Assembly: GCF_002086485.1 (NCBI RefSeq)
Contig: NZ_MVHF01000005.1
Location: forward strand, 224,792 to 288,791
DNA length: 64,000 nucleotides
From: Mycobacterium aquaticum
Lineage (GTDB): Bacteria > Actinomycetota > Actinomycetes > Mycobacteriales > Mycobacteriaceae
Direction: 5' to 3'
The translations under genes and the position numbers were made by a program. Shown in pieces: positions 17,315 to 24,589 of this stretch (positions within the stretch are counted from its first letter, which is position 1; the number at the start of each line of letters is the position of its first letter). The notes below the pieces were generated by a model that saw only the letters and a program-made list of their open reading frames with translations, searched no databases and was not told the origin of the DNA.

Positions 17315-17344
17315 CTTTACAGATTGATGGAGAAATGTCACGCT
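17315..17344 (+). promoter_or_regulatory. CTTTACA-N14-TGTCACGCT motif, copy 3
   Basis: Same two blocks and same 14-base gap as at 4646 and 7796. It lies between divergent starts (17260 minus, 17394 plus). In the other copies a plus-strand gene follows within about 35 bases; here the distance is 49 bases to ATG 17394. Confidence 0.55.
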
Positions 17345-17379
17345 GTTTGGTGACGGGTGACACAGCCGGAGGGTGACGA

Positions 17380-17397
17380 ATGACGGTGAGACCATGA
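17380..17397 (+). CDS. Possible five-codon leader ORF (MTVRP)
   Basis: GGAGG at 17368-17372 is spaced 7 bases from ATG 17380, better placed than any site for the gene behind it. The mini-ORF reads MTVRP and its TGA (17395-17397) overlaps the ATG of the next gene, an arrangement that allows translational coupling. Detected only from sequence geometry. Confidence 0.3.
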   Translation: MTVRP

Positions 17398-17960
17398 CGC
17401 TGTCCGATACGCCGATCGCTACGAGATCCCAGCCACGGGTGCGGCCTGCCCAGGTGCTGCGATACGAACTGAACGTGCAGGCCCGAGACGCCGCCGACGT
17501 CGTCGCGAGCATCGGCGGCTGGCTTTTCGACCGGCGGATGGCGGGCTGGGGCGTCACCGTCGCGCTGCCGGACCATCGCGACGACCGCGCGTTGCGCATT
17601 CTCGGCATCAAAGCCGTTGAGCTGCACGGTGAATGGCCCGCGACAACGCATGAGCGGATCGTGACGACAGTGATCGCGGCGGACCTGTTCGACGCCGACG
17701 ACGACGTGCGCTCGCAGGTCCTCGCATCCATGCGGCGCGGCGACGGCGAGGTCGCGTTCTGGGGCGCCGGTGCGCTGGGTCGATTCGGCGGAGGTTTACA
17801 CGCCACGCAGTACCGGCTCAGCGCGGCCGCGCAGGCATTCAAGGCGCATGCTCTTGCCGCAGTGAGCGATTCGATCACGACCAGCGGCGCGGTGGAGACA
17901 CTGCTGCTGGGTGGCCGACCGGCGGCGCTGTTCGCCGACGATATGGTCCCGGTCTGCTGA
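17394..17960 (+). CDS. Hypothetical protein, unrecognised
   Basis: 188 residues, not recognised. The protein is soluble, alanine-rich and mostly helical at the C-terminus, with PAQVLRYELNVQARDAADVVASIGGWLFDRRMAGWGVTVAL near the front and GGGLHATQYRLSAAAQAFKAHAL later. The GWGVTVALPDHRDDRALRILG stretch suggests an alpha/beta core. No catalytic or DNA-binding signature. ATG at 17394 is preferred because the five-codon leader ends on it; GTG at 17373 has no room for a ribosome site. It shares the CTTTACA-N14-TGTCACGCT motif with the catabolic island, so joint control is inferred. A terminator-like hairpin follows. Confidence 0.6.
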   Translation: MTLSDTPIATRSQPRVRPAQVLRYELNVQARDAADVVASIGGWLFDRRMAGWGVTVALPDHRDDRALRILGIKAVELHGEWPATTHERIVTTVIAADLFDADDDVRSQVLASMRRGDGEVAFWGAGALGRFGGGLHATQYRLSAAAQAFKAHALAAVSDSITTSGAVETLLLGGRPAALFADDMVPVC

Positions 17961-17973
17961 AGACGATGTGGCT

Positions 17974-17992
17974 GCGGCGCTGGAGACGCCGC
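17974..17992. terminator. Bidirectional hairpin between convergent genes
   Basis: Arms GCGGCG and CGCCGC around a 7-base loop, placed between the stop at 17960 and the DUF2631 stop at 18004. No U-tract, as is usual for mycobacterial hairpins. Confidence 0.5.
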
Positions 17993-18003
17993 GCGGTGTC
18001 AGG

Positions 18004-18258
18004 TCAGCGAATCCAGCCGCGGCGACGCAGCCACCAGTCGCGACCGACCAGCAGCAGGATCAGGGCCGCGAACCCGATCAGGAACCAGTCCTCGACGTGG
18101 CCGACGTGGTTACCGCGCATCATCACGAGCAGGAAAAGTGCGGAGAGCACGCCACCGATGTGGATGACCTTGATGTTCTCCTTCGACCAACCCCATGCCG
18201 CCGAGGGCACATCCTCGACGTCGACGCCGTTGTGTCGCTCCACTTCGGTGCTGGCCAC
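18004..18258 (-). CDS. DUF2631 small membrane protein
   Basis: 84-residue protein of the actinobacterial DUF2631 family. Cytosolic N-terminus [25 protein letters not shown], then two membrane helices, [18 protein letters not shown] and [16 protein letters not shown], and a basic tail [13 protein letters not shown] at 18258 has GAGGAG seven bases upstream. In M. tuberculosis a member lies a few genes from dxr (Rv2876 region). Function unknown. Confidence 0.85.
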   Translation of the reverse strand: MASTEVERHNGVDVEDVPSAAWGWSKENIKVIHIGGVLSALFLLVMMRGNHVGHVEDWFLIGFAALILLLVGRDWWLRRRGWIR

Positions 18259-18299
18259 GGTTGCTCCTCACAGTCGGGCAGGGACTGCAGACATTCTGG

Positions 18300-18320
18300 C
18301 ATACGACACTGCGTCGTATG
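18300..18320. terminator. Perfect hairpin downstream of photolyase gene
   Basis: 8-bp arms CATACGAC and GTCGTATG around a 5-base loop. It lies 15 bases beyond the photolyase stop and 42 bases before the DUF2631 start, so it may end the photolyase transcript; an operator for DUF2631 is the alternative. Confidence 0.5.
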
Positions 18321-18334
18321 TCGACCGGCACCGG

Positions 18335-19657
18335 TCATCTCAGCTGTTGGTACCGGCGCAACGCTTCGAGCCGTTCTGATGCGTGATCGACGATCGGGTC
18401 GGGGTAGTCCGCGGGCCGTGCCGAGCCGAGCTTGTGCACGTCGGCGACGTCGGCGAGCTCGGGTACCCAACGCCGGATGTAGTCCCCGGCGGGATCGAAC
18501 TTCGCGCCCTGCGCCGTCGGATTGAACACCCGGAAATACGGTGCGGCGTCGGTGCCGCACCCGGCGACCCACTGCCAGCCGTGCTGGTTGTTGGCGACAT
18601 CGCCGTCGGTGAGCTGGTCGAGAAACCATCGCGCACCCCACTGCCACGGTAGGTGGAGGTCTTTGACCAGAAACGACGCGGCGATCATCCGCACCCGGTT
18701 GTGCATGAAACCGGTCTGGGCGAGCTGTCGCATCCCGGCGTCGACGATCGGGAAGCCGGTCCTCCCGGCAGTCCAGGCGTCGAACGCCCGCCGCGCGTCC
18801 GGGCCGTCATCCACTTCGATCGCGGCCATGCCGCGATTCCAGCTCTGCCAGGCGCTTTCGGGCCAGTGGTGCAGCACGGTGGCGTAGAAGTCACGAAAAG
18901 CCAACTCCCGCAGATACGCGTCGGCGGCCGAGCCGAGATCGACCGCCATCGTGCGCGGGTGGATGGTGCCGAACTTCAGGTGTGCCGACATCCGGCTGGT
19001 GGTGTCGAGATCGGGACGGTCGCGGTCGGTGGCGTAGCCCGGCAGTGACGTCTCGACAAACGTCCGCCACTGCGCCGTGGCCGCGAGCTCACCCGCCGGC
19101 GCGTCCGGCCGGCTCGGGGCATCAGGGATCTGGGTCGCGCCGGGTAGCCCGGCCGGGTCGATCCATCGCGCCGAATCGGGTCCGGAAGCAGCAGGAGCGC
19201 GCCATCCGTGGTCGCGCCACGCCCGGTAGTACGGCGTGAAGACCTGATACGGCGTGCCATCCTGCTTGCTGATGCGCCCCGGCGAGACCAGGTAGGGCGA
19301 ACCGGTCGCGCACAGCGGCACGCCGGCGAGCGCGGTGCGCACGGCCTCGTCGCGTCGCCGCCCGAACGGCGAATGGTCCTGCGAGATGTGCACCGCATCC
19401 GCCCCGACGGCACGGGTGAGGCGTGGAATCTGTTGCTCGGGCCTGCCTGTCACCACCAGGAGCTTCCCGCCGAGGCGCTCCCGCAGCTCGTGCAAGGACC
19501 GGTAGAGGTAGTGCAGGCGACGACGTCCCGAGGTTGCGGCCAGCCGCGGGTCGAGCACGTAGCAGGCCAGCACCTCGGCGTCGTCCTGCGCGGCGGCCAG
19601 CAGGGCGGGGTGGTCGGACAGGCGCAGATCCCGCCGGAACCACAGCAAGGTGGGCAT
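18335..19657 (-). CDS. phr: Deoxyribodipyrimidine photolyase
   Basis: 440-residue light-driven DNA repair flavoenzyme of the photolyase/cryptochrome family. N-terminal antenna domain opens MPTLLWFRRDLRLSDHPAL; the FAD domain carries GFPIVDAGMRQLAQTGFMHNRVRM and NNQHGWQWVAGCGTDAAPYFRVFNP, which bind FAD and the lesion and include the electron-transfer tryptophans. ATG at 19657 matches the family N-terminus. It repairs cyclobutane pyrimidine dimers under near-UV or blue light; the sequence matches class I CPD photolyases rather than (6-4) enzymes, though that split is by eye. Its upstream region is shared with the divergent HicB-like gene. Confidence 0.93.
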   Translation of the reverse strand: MPTLLWFRRDLRLSDHPALLAAAQDDAEVLACYVLDPRLAATSGRRRLHYLYRSLHELRERLGGKLLVVTGRPEQQIPRLTRAVGADAVHISQDHSPFGRRRDEAVRTALAGVPLCATGSPYLVSPGRISKQDGTPYQVFTPYYRAWRDHGWRAPAASGPDSARWIDPAGLPGATQIPDAPSRPDAPAGELAATAQWRTFVETSLPGYATDRDRPDLDTTSRMSAHLKFGTIHPRTMAVDLGSAADAYLRELAFRDFYATVLHHWPESAWQSWNRGMAAIEVDDGPDARRAFDAWTAGRTGFPIVDAGMRQLAQTGFMHNRVRMIAASFLVKDLHLPWQWGARWFLDQLTDGDVANNQHGWQWVAGCGTDAAPYFRVFNPTAQGAKFDPAGDYIRRWVPELADVADVHKLGSARPADYPDPIVDHASERLEALRRYQQLR

Positions 19658-19738
19658 GCCTCCGATGGTGCCCGACCCGGACGGCCTGGAGGCTGCAGCA
19701 TCCCCGCGCACCATGATGACACTTGATATGACGTCTCT

Positions 19739-19759
19739 ATGGTGTCATCATGACACCAT
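19739..19759. promoter_or_regulatory. Perfect palindromic operator at HicB-like start
   Basis: 10-bp arms ATGGTGTCAT and ATGACACCAT around one base. The last bases are the start codon of the HicB-like gene. Another ATGACAC half-site lies at 19716-19722, inside the divergent promoter. TTGATA (19723-19728) with CATCAT 17 bases on gives a candidate promoter whose start point would be the ATG itself. Autoregulation by the ribbon-helix-helix protein is inferred. Confidence 0.6.
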
Positions 19760-20243
19760 GGATTTGCAGCCGTACGTCGATGCCGTCCGACACGAACTGG
19801 CGGTGGCGGCCGCTGCGGGCGGTGCTGACGCCGAAGCGCTCGCGCAGCGGTTGACCGCGCCGCTTGACTCGGCCTTGCGGCTCGCACTGCTCGAAGCGCT
19901 TTCCGAGGCGGCCGAACAGATCACGCGGGAGCTCGCCCCCGGGGCTGTGCACGTCCGACTGGCCGGCAGGGATCCGGAGTTCGCGGTGGAACTTCCCGAA
20001 CCCGCGGAACCGGCCGTGCCGTCGGCGTCATCACGTGCTGACGTTCCCGACGACGACTCCGGCGGCACCTGGCGGGTGACCCTGAGGCTTCCCGAGAGCT
20101 TGCGCGCCGGTGTGGAGTCCGCGGCGCGTGGCGAGGGCATCTCGGTGAATGCCTGGCTGGTGCGCTCGGCGAGCGCGAGGCTCGGTGCTCCCGCCGGCCG
20201 AACCCGCAGTGGCGGCAAGTCTTTCAGCGGCTGGGTCCGCTGA
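19758..20243 (+). CDS. HicB/ribbon-helix-helix family protein
   Basis: 161-residue protein. Residues 1-75 are a helical domain (LQPYVDAVRHELAVAAAAGG, LALLEALSEAAEQITREL); the C-terminal 50 residues, WRVTLRLPESLRAGVESAARGEGISVNAWLVRSASARL, match the HicB/Arc ribbon-helix-helix DNA-binding fold (beta strand, two helices). No HicA toxin is adjacent; instead a DUF4097 protein follows after 37 bases, a pairing seen in other actinobacteria. ATG at 19758 is part of the 21-base palindrome, so the protein probably represses itself. A role as an orphan regulator is more likely than a toxin-antitoxin pair. Confidence 0.75.
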   Translation: MDLQPYVDAVRHELAVAAAAGGADAEALAQRLTAPLDSALRLALLEALSEAAEQITRELAPGAVHVRLAGRDPEFAVELPEPAEPAVPSASSRADVPDDDSGGTWRVTLRLPESLRAGVESAARGEGISVNAWLVRSASARLGAPAGRTRSGGKSFSGWVR

Positions 20244-20280
20244 ACCGATCGACCCGAACCCCACCGACAAGGAGATTCCG

Positions 20281-21096
20281 ATGTCCACATTCCATACACC
20301 CGAACCGATTTCGGCCGACGTCGAGGTGGTGGCGGGCGTTGTCCGCGTCAGTGCCTCGGACCGGGACGACACTGTCGTCGAGGTCGCGCCCCGCGATCCG
20401 AACCGGCCCTCCGACGTCCGCATCGCCGAACAGGCACGCGTCGACTACCGCGACGGCGCGCTCACCGTGAGCGCAGGCCGGCGCATCCTGTCGCTCGGCC
20501 GCGGGGGAGCGGTCCGCATCGACATTGCCCTGCCTGCCGGATCCCGGCTGAGGGTATCCGCAGCCTCAGCTGACACCGAGGCCGACGGCAGCTACTCCGA
20601 TTGCCGGTTCGCCACCGCCAGCGGGGACGTGCGTGTCGACACCGTAACCGGAAAACTCAAGGCGGACAGCGCATCCGGCGATGTTGCGATCGGCAGGTTG
20701 GTGGGTGACGCGCGCATCGCGACCGCATCGGGCGATGCGCGCATCGACCACGTCGAGGGCGACGTGACATTCCAGGCGGCGAGCGGCAACCTCAGCGTCG
20801 GGACGCTGCGCGGCAGTCTCAAGGTCCAGGCGGCCTCGGGCTCGGTCACCGTCGCCGTCGCTGCGGCCGGTGCGCTCAGCGCGCACACGAGCAGCGGCGA
20901 GGTCGAGGTCGGCATCCCCGAGGGCACCGCTGCACGGCTTGAGCTCACGACCGGCTCTGGCTCGGTCGACAACCGGCTGGCTGCCTCCGACGGACCCGCC
21001 GCGGGCGATGAGACCTTGGTGGTGCGCGCCCGCACGGGATCCGGCGACATCTCGATTCGCCGTGCATCGCAGGCACCGGCCGGCCACAACTCCTAG
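20281..21096 (+). CDS. DUF4097 beta-repeat protein
   Basis: 271-residue protein of the DUF4097 family. After residue 85 it repeats a short beta-helix unit around ASGD: CRFATASGDVRVDTV, LKADSASGDVAIGRL, ARIATASGDARIDHV, VTFQAASGNLSVGTL, LKVQAASGSVTVAV, LSAHTSSGEVEVGI, ELTTGSGSVDNRL. There is no signal peptide or membrane helix, so it is probably cytosolic or membrane-peripheral. Function is unknown; family members are thought to be scaffolds or adhesin-like. Preceded by AAGGAG and co-directional with the HicB-like gene. Its stop overlaps the stop of the DDN-type gene on the other strand. Confidence 0.8.
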   Translation: MSTFHTPEPISADVEVVAGVVRVSASDRDDTVVEVAPRDPNRPSDVRIAEQARVDYRDGALTVSAGRRILSLGRGGAVRIDIALPAGSRLRVSAASADTEADGSYSDCRFATASGDVRVDTVTGKLKADSASGDVAIGRLVGDARIATASGDARIDHVEGDVTFQAASGNLSVGTLRGSLKVQAASGSVTVAVAAAGALSAHTSSGEVEVGIPEGTAARLELTTGSGSVDNRLAASDGPAAGDETLVVRARTGSGDISIRRASQAPAGHNS

Positions 21097-21533
21097 GCCG
21101 GGTCGAACCGGAACACCGTCAATCGCCCTGCCAGCGCCTCGAATTCGTCGGGTGTGCCGTCGACCACCAGGCCGCTGCGCTTGGCGAATCCGACGCCCAC
21201 GGGCACCTTCGCAGCGAACGTCCGCAGGATCGGGCGGGACTCTTCGGGGCTGAGTTCGACGATGTGGACTCGGCGGGACCGTCGTCCTCTGGTGAGGGTG
21301 CCGGACCCTGCGGCCCGGGCATTGGCCGCCCAGTCCGACCCCGGATAGCCGGCGACGGTGTAGAGGCCCCCATCGTGGTCGAACGGGGTCATCGGAGTGC
21401 TGCGTGGTTGGCCGGTGCGGCGCCCCGGCACGGTCAGCACCATGGCGGGGCCCGTCGGAATGCCCAGGCGTTGTACCGCCATCATCACCTTGTTCATGGG
21501 TTTGAGCCACCGGGGCGGGGTGGGTTCGGACAT
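21093..21533 (-). CDS. F420/deazaflavin-dependent nitroreductase family (DDN-like)
   Basis: 146-residue split-barrel protein of the mycobacterial DDN/Rv1155-like superfamily. Diagnostic stretches are TVPGRRTGQPRSTPMTPFDHDGGLYTVAGYPGSDWAANARAAG and the strand-rich C-terminus RSRRVHIVELSPEES. These proteins reduce substrates with F420H2 or hold the cofactor in quinone and aldehyde protection. ATG at 21533 has AGAGGAG seven bases upstream. It follows the NmrA-like gene by 10 bases and so should belong to the same ECF-sigma transcript. Confidence 0.82.
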   Translation of the reverse strand: MSEPTPPRWLKPMNKVMMAVQRLGIPTGPAMVLTVPGRRTGQPRSTPMTPFDHDGGLYTVAGYPGSDWAANARAAGSGTLTRGRRSRRVHIVELSPEESRPILRTFAAKVPVGVGFAKRSGLVVDGTPDEFEALAGRLTVFRFDPA

Positions 21534-21543
21534 GTTCGCTCCT

Positions 21544-22389
21544 CTACTCGGTGTTGAACCGGTCACGGTTGTCGGCAGCCCAGCGGGCGAAAGGTGTTGC
21601 GGGACGGCCGAGGATCTTGTCGACCTCGTGGGTGACCAGTGCCGGGCTGCCGACGGTGTCGGCCAGCAGCGCCAGGTACGCGTCGGCGAACGCCGCCGGG
21701 AAGCCGACTGCGCGGAACCGCTCGCGTACCGCGTCGGGCGGCACCTCCTGGTAGCGCAGTGGCCGGCCCAGCGCCGTGCCGAGGGCGGCGACCAGCTCGG
21801 TGTTGGTCAGCGCCTGCGGACCGGTCAGTGGAATGCGTTGCCCCACAAGATCGTCGGTGAGCAGTGCGACGGCCGCCACGGCCGCGATGTCGGCGTCGGC
21901 GATCACCGCGATCGAGGCGTCGGCATACGGCCCGGTCACCACATCGCCTGCGGCGAGCTGCGGCGCCCACATTCCCGCGAAGTTGGATGCGAAGATCGTC
22001 GGCCGCAGGCTCACCCACTGCAGGCCCGACGCCACCGCCACCTGTTCGCACTCGCGGTTGCGGTCTCCGCGTACCCGCGACGGCTGGCGGGCATCGTCGT
22101 CATCGGCATTGATCGCCGACAGCGCGACCAGCCGAGCTACCCCTGCCGCGCGGGCCTGTTCGACGGTCGCGGCGAGCTCGGCGCCGAGCGCGCGGGAATT
22201 GAGAAAGACGGCGTCGGCCCCGGCCAGCCCGGCTGCCGCGGTCGGCACCACCTCGACCGCCGCGGGAAAGCCCGCGGTCGCCGGATGCCTGCTGACGGCA
22301 CGTACCCGGGCGCCCGCGCTGACGAGTTCGGAAACGAGTGGACGCCCGACATTGCCGGTGGCGCCCGTGACGAGAATGGTTGTGTTCAT
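21544..22389 (-). CDS. NmrA-like NAD(P)-binding oxidoreductase
   Basis: 281-residue atypical SDR of the NmrA/HSCARG group. N-terminal VTGATGNVGRPLVSEL is the NAD(P) loop (TGATGNxG), followed by ARVRAVSRHP, LVALSAIN and LRPTIFASNFAGMW. It may sense redox state or reduce a quinone. The start is only 7 bases after a CGTCCT -10 box (22402-22397 on the minus strand), so the transcript is probably leaderless. It is divergent from the ECF sigma gene with a mirrored promoter pair. Sigma factors of the ECF41 type are commonly linked to genes for carboxymuconolactone decarboxylases, oxidoreductases or epimerases, which fits. Confidence 0.85.
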   Translation of the reverse strand: MNTTILVTGATGNVGRPLVSELVSAGARVRAVSRHPATAGFPAAVEVVPTAAAGLAGADAVFLNSRALGAELAATVEQARAAGVARLVALSAINADDDDARQPSRVRGDRNRECEQVAVASGLQWVSLRPTIFASNFAGMWAPQLAAGDVVTGPYADASIAVIADADIAAVAAVALLTDDLVGQRIPLTGPQALTNTELVAALGTALGRPLRYQEVPPDAVRERFRAVGFPAAFADAYLALLADTVGSPALVTHEVDKILGRPATPFARWAADNRDRFNTE

Positions 22390-22396
22390 GCGATCA

Positions 22397-22424
22397 AGGA
22401 CGGGGTGGCCGTCGGAAAAGTTAC
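22397..22424 (-). promoter_or_regulatory. ECF-type promoter of NmrA-like operon
   Basis: Read on the minus strand: GTAACT, 16 bases, CGTCCT. The -10 half and the 16-base gap equal the published ECF41 promoter (TGTCACA-n16-CGTC) and the SigJ-type GTCACA/CGTCCT pattern; the -35 half differs. The predicted start point falls at the ATG. Confidence 0.65.
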
Positions 22425-22436
22425 AGCGGAGAGCCG

Positions 22437-22464
22437 GTAACTTTCGGGACCGGCATTTCGTCCT
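22437..22464 (+). promoter_or_regulatory. ECF-type promoter of the sigma gene
   Basis: GTAACT, 16 bases, CGTCCT, identical in boxes and spacing to the minus-strand promoter 12 bases away. The two -35 regions form a perfect inverted repeat AAAGTTAC (22417-22424) and GTAACTTT (22437-22444). CGTCCT ends 6 bases before the sigma ATG, so a leaderless, autoregulated transcript is expected. Confidence 0.65.
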
Positions 22465-22470
22465 AACGAC

Positions 22471-23334
22471 ATGAACGATTCACTGGTCGAGGCGGCGTGG
22501 CGCGAGCACCGCCCGTACCTGGTCAACCTGTGCTACCAGATGCTCGGCGACATCGGTGAGGCCGAAGACGTTGCGCAGGAAGCGTTTCTGCGGCTGGCCC
22601 GCACCGACGCCGGGCAGCTCGACGATGTCCGCGCGTGGCTGACGGTGGTTGCCGGACGACTGTGTCTCGACCAGGTGCGCTCGGCGCGGGCGCGCCTCGA
22701 GCAGCCGGGGACGGTCGAGACAGCGGTGTCGGCGGAGCCCGACCCGGCCGACCGCGCCACCCTCGACGACCAGGTACGCACGGCGTTGTTCGAGGTCCTC
22801 AACCGGCTCAGCCCGGGGGAGCGGGTCGCGTTCGTGCTGCACGACGTGTTCGCGGTGCCGTTCGACGAGATCGCCGAAACCGTCGGCAGACCGGTCGGCA
22901 CGTGCCGACAGCTGGCCCGGCGGGCCCGGATCAAGTTCGCCGGTCTCACGCCACACCGCGTCGACACCGACCTGCAGACCGGTGGTGTCACGGCAGACGA
23001 ACATCGCGTCGTCCTGGAGAAGTTCATCGAGGCCTGCGCCAACGGCGACGTCCGGGCGCTCGGCGCCGTGCTCGACCCCAGCGTGTGGGGTGTCGGCACC
23101 ATCCTGGCCGATCCGGCGCCACCTCAGCAGGTCAACCATGGCCGCGACGCCGTCGCCACCAACCTGCTGCTCTACCTCGGGCCGGGCGCCACGCTGGTCG
23201 GCGGACCCGCAGGCGAGCCGGTGCTGCTGGCATACGCCAACCGCAGGCTCTTCGCCGTGGTCGTCCTGACCATTCGCGACGGTCTGATCGTCAAGATCGA
23301 CGCGACCGCGGACCCGTCGGCGCGCACGCGGTAG
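22471..23334 (+). CDS. ECF sigma factor with SnoaL-like C-terminal domain (SigJ/ECF41-like)
   Basis: 287-residue extracytoplasmic-function sigma factor. Region 2 is [24 protein letters not shown] and [25 protein letters not shown] (residues 18-75); region 4 is [44 protein letters not shown] (about 110-155); residues 175-285 form a SnoaL/NTF2-like tail ([36 protein letters not shown]). In this group the tail, not an anti-sigma factor, controls activity. The DGGGK motif of classic ECF41 tails is not present, so a related SnoaL-ECF group (as in SigJ or SigG) is possible. The mirrored promoters suggest it drives itself and the NmrA-DDN operon. Confidence 0.9.
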   Translation: MNDSLVEAAWREHRPYLVNLCYQMLGDIGEAEDVAQEAFLRLARTDAGQLDDVRAWLTVVAGRLCLDQVRSARARLEQPGTVETAVSAEPDPADRATLDDQVRTALFEVLNRLSPGERVAFVLHDVFAVPFDEIAETVGRPVGTCRQLARRARIKFAGLTPHRVDTDLQTGGVTADEHRVVLEKFIEACANGDVRALGAVLDPSVWGVGTILADPAPPQQVNHGRDAVATNLLLYLGPGATLVGGPAGEPVLLAYANRRLFAVVVLTIRDGLIVKIDATADPSARTR

Positions 23335-23377
23335 ACGGCGGTTGGGGCAGGCACCTTCAGCGCGGCACAATGTAGCG

Positions 23378-24589
23378 GTGACGGGATCCGGCGAGCGGGA
23401 GCGAAGCGACCAGGGGAATACGGCGCGGCTGCGCGTGCTGGTTCTCGGCAGTACTGGGTCTATCGGCACTCAGGCGCTGGAGGTCATCGCCGCCAACCCC
23501 GACCGCTTTGAAGTGGTTGGCCTGGCCGCAGGCGGTGGTAACCCGGAGTTGTTCGCGGCGCAACGCGCCGAAACGGGCGTCACCAGCGTCGCCGTCGCCG
23601 ATCCGGCCGCCGCCGCGCAGGTCGGTGACGTCACCTACACCGGTCCAGACGCCGTCACCCACCTGGTCGAGAACACCGAGGCCGACGTCGTGCTCAATGC
23701 CCTGGTCGGCGCGCTCGGCCTGAAACCCACCCTGGCAGCGCTGGGCACCGGCGCTCGGCTGGCGCTGGCCAACAAGGAATCGCTCGTGGCGGGTGGGCCG
23801 CTGGTCCTCAAGGCGGCCGCGCCGGGCCAGATCGTGCCCGTGGACTCTGAACACTCGGCGATGGCGCAATGCCTGCGTGGCGGCACACCCGACGAGGTCG
23901 CCAAGATCGTGCTGACCGCATCGGGCGGCCCGTTCCTCGGCTGGACGGCGGCCGATCTCGACAGCGTCACGCCCGAACAGGCCGGCAAGCATCCGACCTG
24001 GTCGATGGGGCCGATGAACACCCTCAATTCCGCGACCCTGGTCAACAAGGGCCTGGAGCTCATCGAGACCCACCTACTGTTCGGCATCGACTACGACCGC
24101 ATCGAGGTGGTGGTGCACCCGCAGTCGATCGTGCACTCGATGGCGACGTTCACCGACGGTTCCACCCTGGCCCAGGCCAGCCCGCCGGACATGAAACTGC
24201 CGATCGCGCTGGCCCTGGGCTGGCCGGCCCGGGTTCCCGGCGCCGCGGCCGCGTGCGATTTCACCACCGCGTCGACGTGGGAGTTCCTGCCGCTGGACAA
24301 CGACGTGTTCCCCGCTGTGGACCTTGCGCGTCAAGCGGGCAAATGTGGTGGCTGCCTGACCGCGGTCTACAACGCGGCGAACGAAGAGGCGGCCGAGGCG
24401 TTCCTCGACGGACGTATCCGGTTCCCGGCGATCGTGCAAACCGTCGGTGACGTGTTGCACGCTGCCGACCAGTGGGCCGCCGAACCCGCTACCGTGGAAG
24501 ACGTACTCGACGCACAACGCTGGGCCAGGGATCAGGCGCAGCGGGCCGTCGAGCGGGAATCCACCAGAAGAGGTCTCGTCAACAAATGA
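23378..24589 (+). CDS. dxr: 1-deoxy-D-xylulose 5-phosphate reductoisomerase
   Basis: 403-residue NADPH enzyme converting DXP to 2-C-methyl-D-erythritol 4-phosphate, second step of the MEP isoprenoid pathway. NADPH loop [20 protein letters not shown], metal/substrate segments [21 protein letters not shown] and [18 protein letters not shown], and HPQSIVHSM are all present. GTG 23378 is chosen: a CACAAT box ends 6 bases before it, which fits a leaderless transcript. The N-terminus carries an unusual [12 protein letters not shown] extension related to the repeat in the lactonase gene. Its TGA overlaps the rip1 ATG. Target of fosmidomycin. Confidence 0.95.
   Translation: MTGSGERERSDQGNTARLRVLVLGSTGSIGTQALEVIAANPDRFEVVGLAAGGGNPELFAAQRAETGVTSVAVADPAAAAQVGDVTYTGPDAVTHLVENTEADVVLNALVGALGLKPTLAALGTGARLALANKESLVAGGPLVLKAAAPGQIVPVDSEHSAMAQCLRGGTPDEVAKIVLTASGGPFLGWTAADLDSVTPEQAGKHPTWSMGPMNTLNSATLVNKGLELIETHLLFGIDYDRIEVVVHPQSIVHSMATFTDGSTLAQASPPDMKLPIALALGWPARVPGAAAACDFTTASTWEFLPLDNDVFPAVDLARQAGKCGGCLTAVYNAANEEAAEAFLDGRIRFPAIVQTVGDVLHAADQWAAEPATVEDVLDAQRWARDQAQRAVERESTRRGLVNK

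Noticed and set aside
17336..17344. TGTCACGCT as an ECF41 -35 box (TGTCACA)
   Set aside because: No CGTC follows at 16 bases in any of the three copies, while the CTTTACA block at fixed distance is unexplained by that model.
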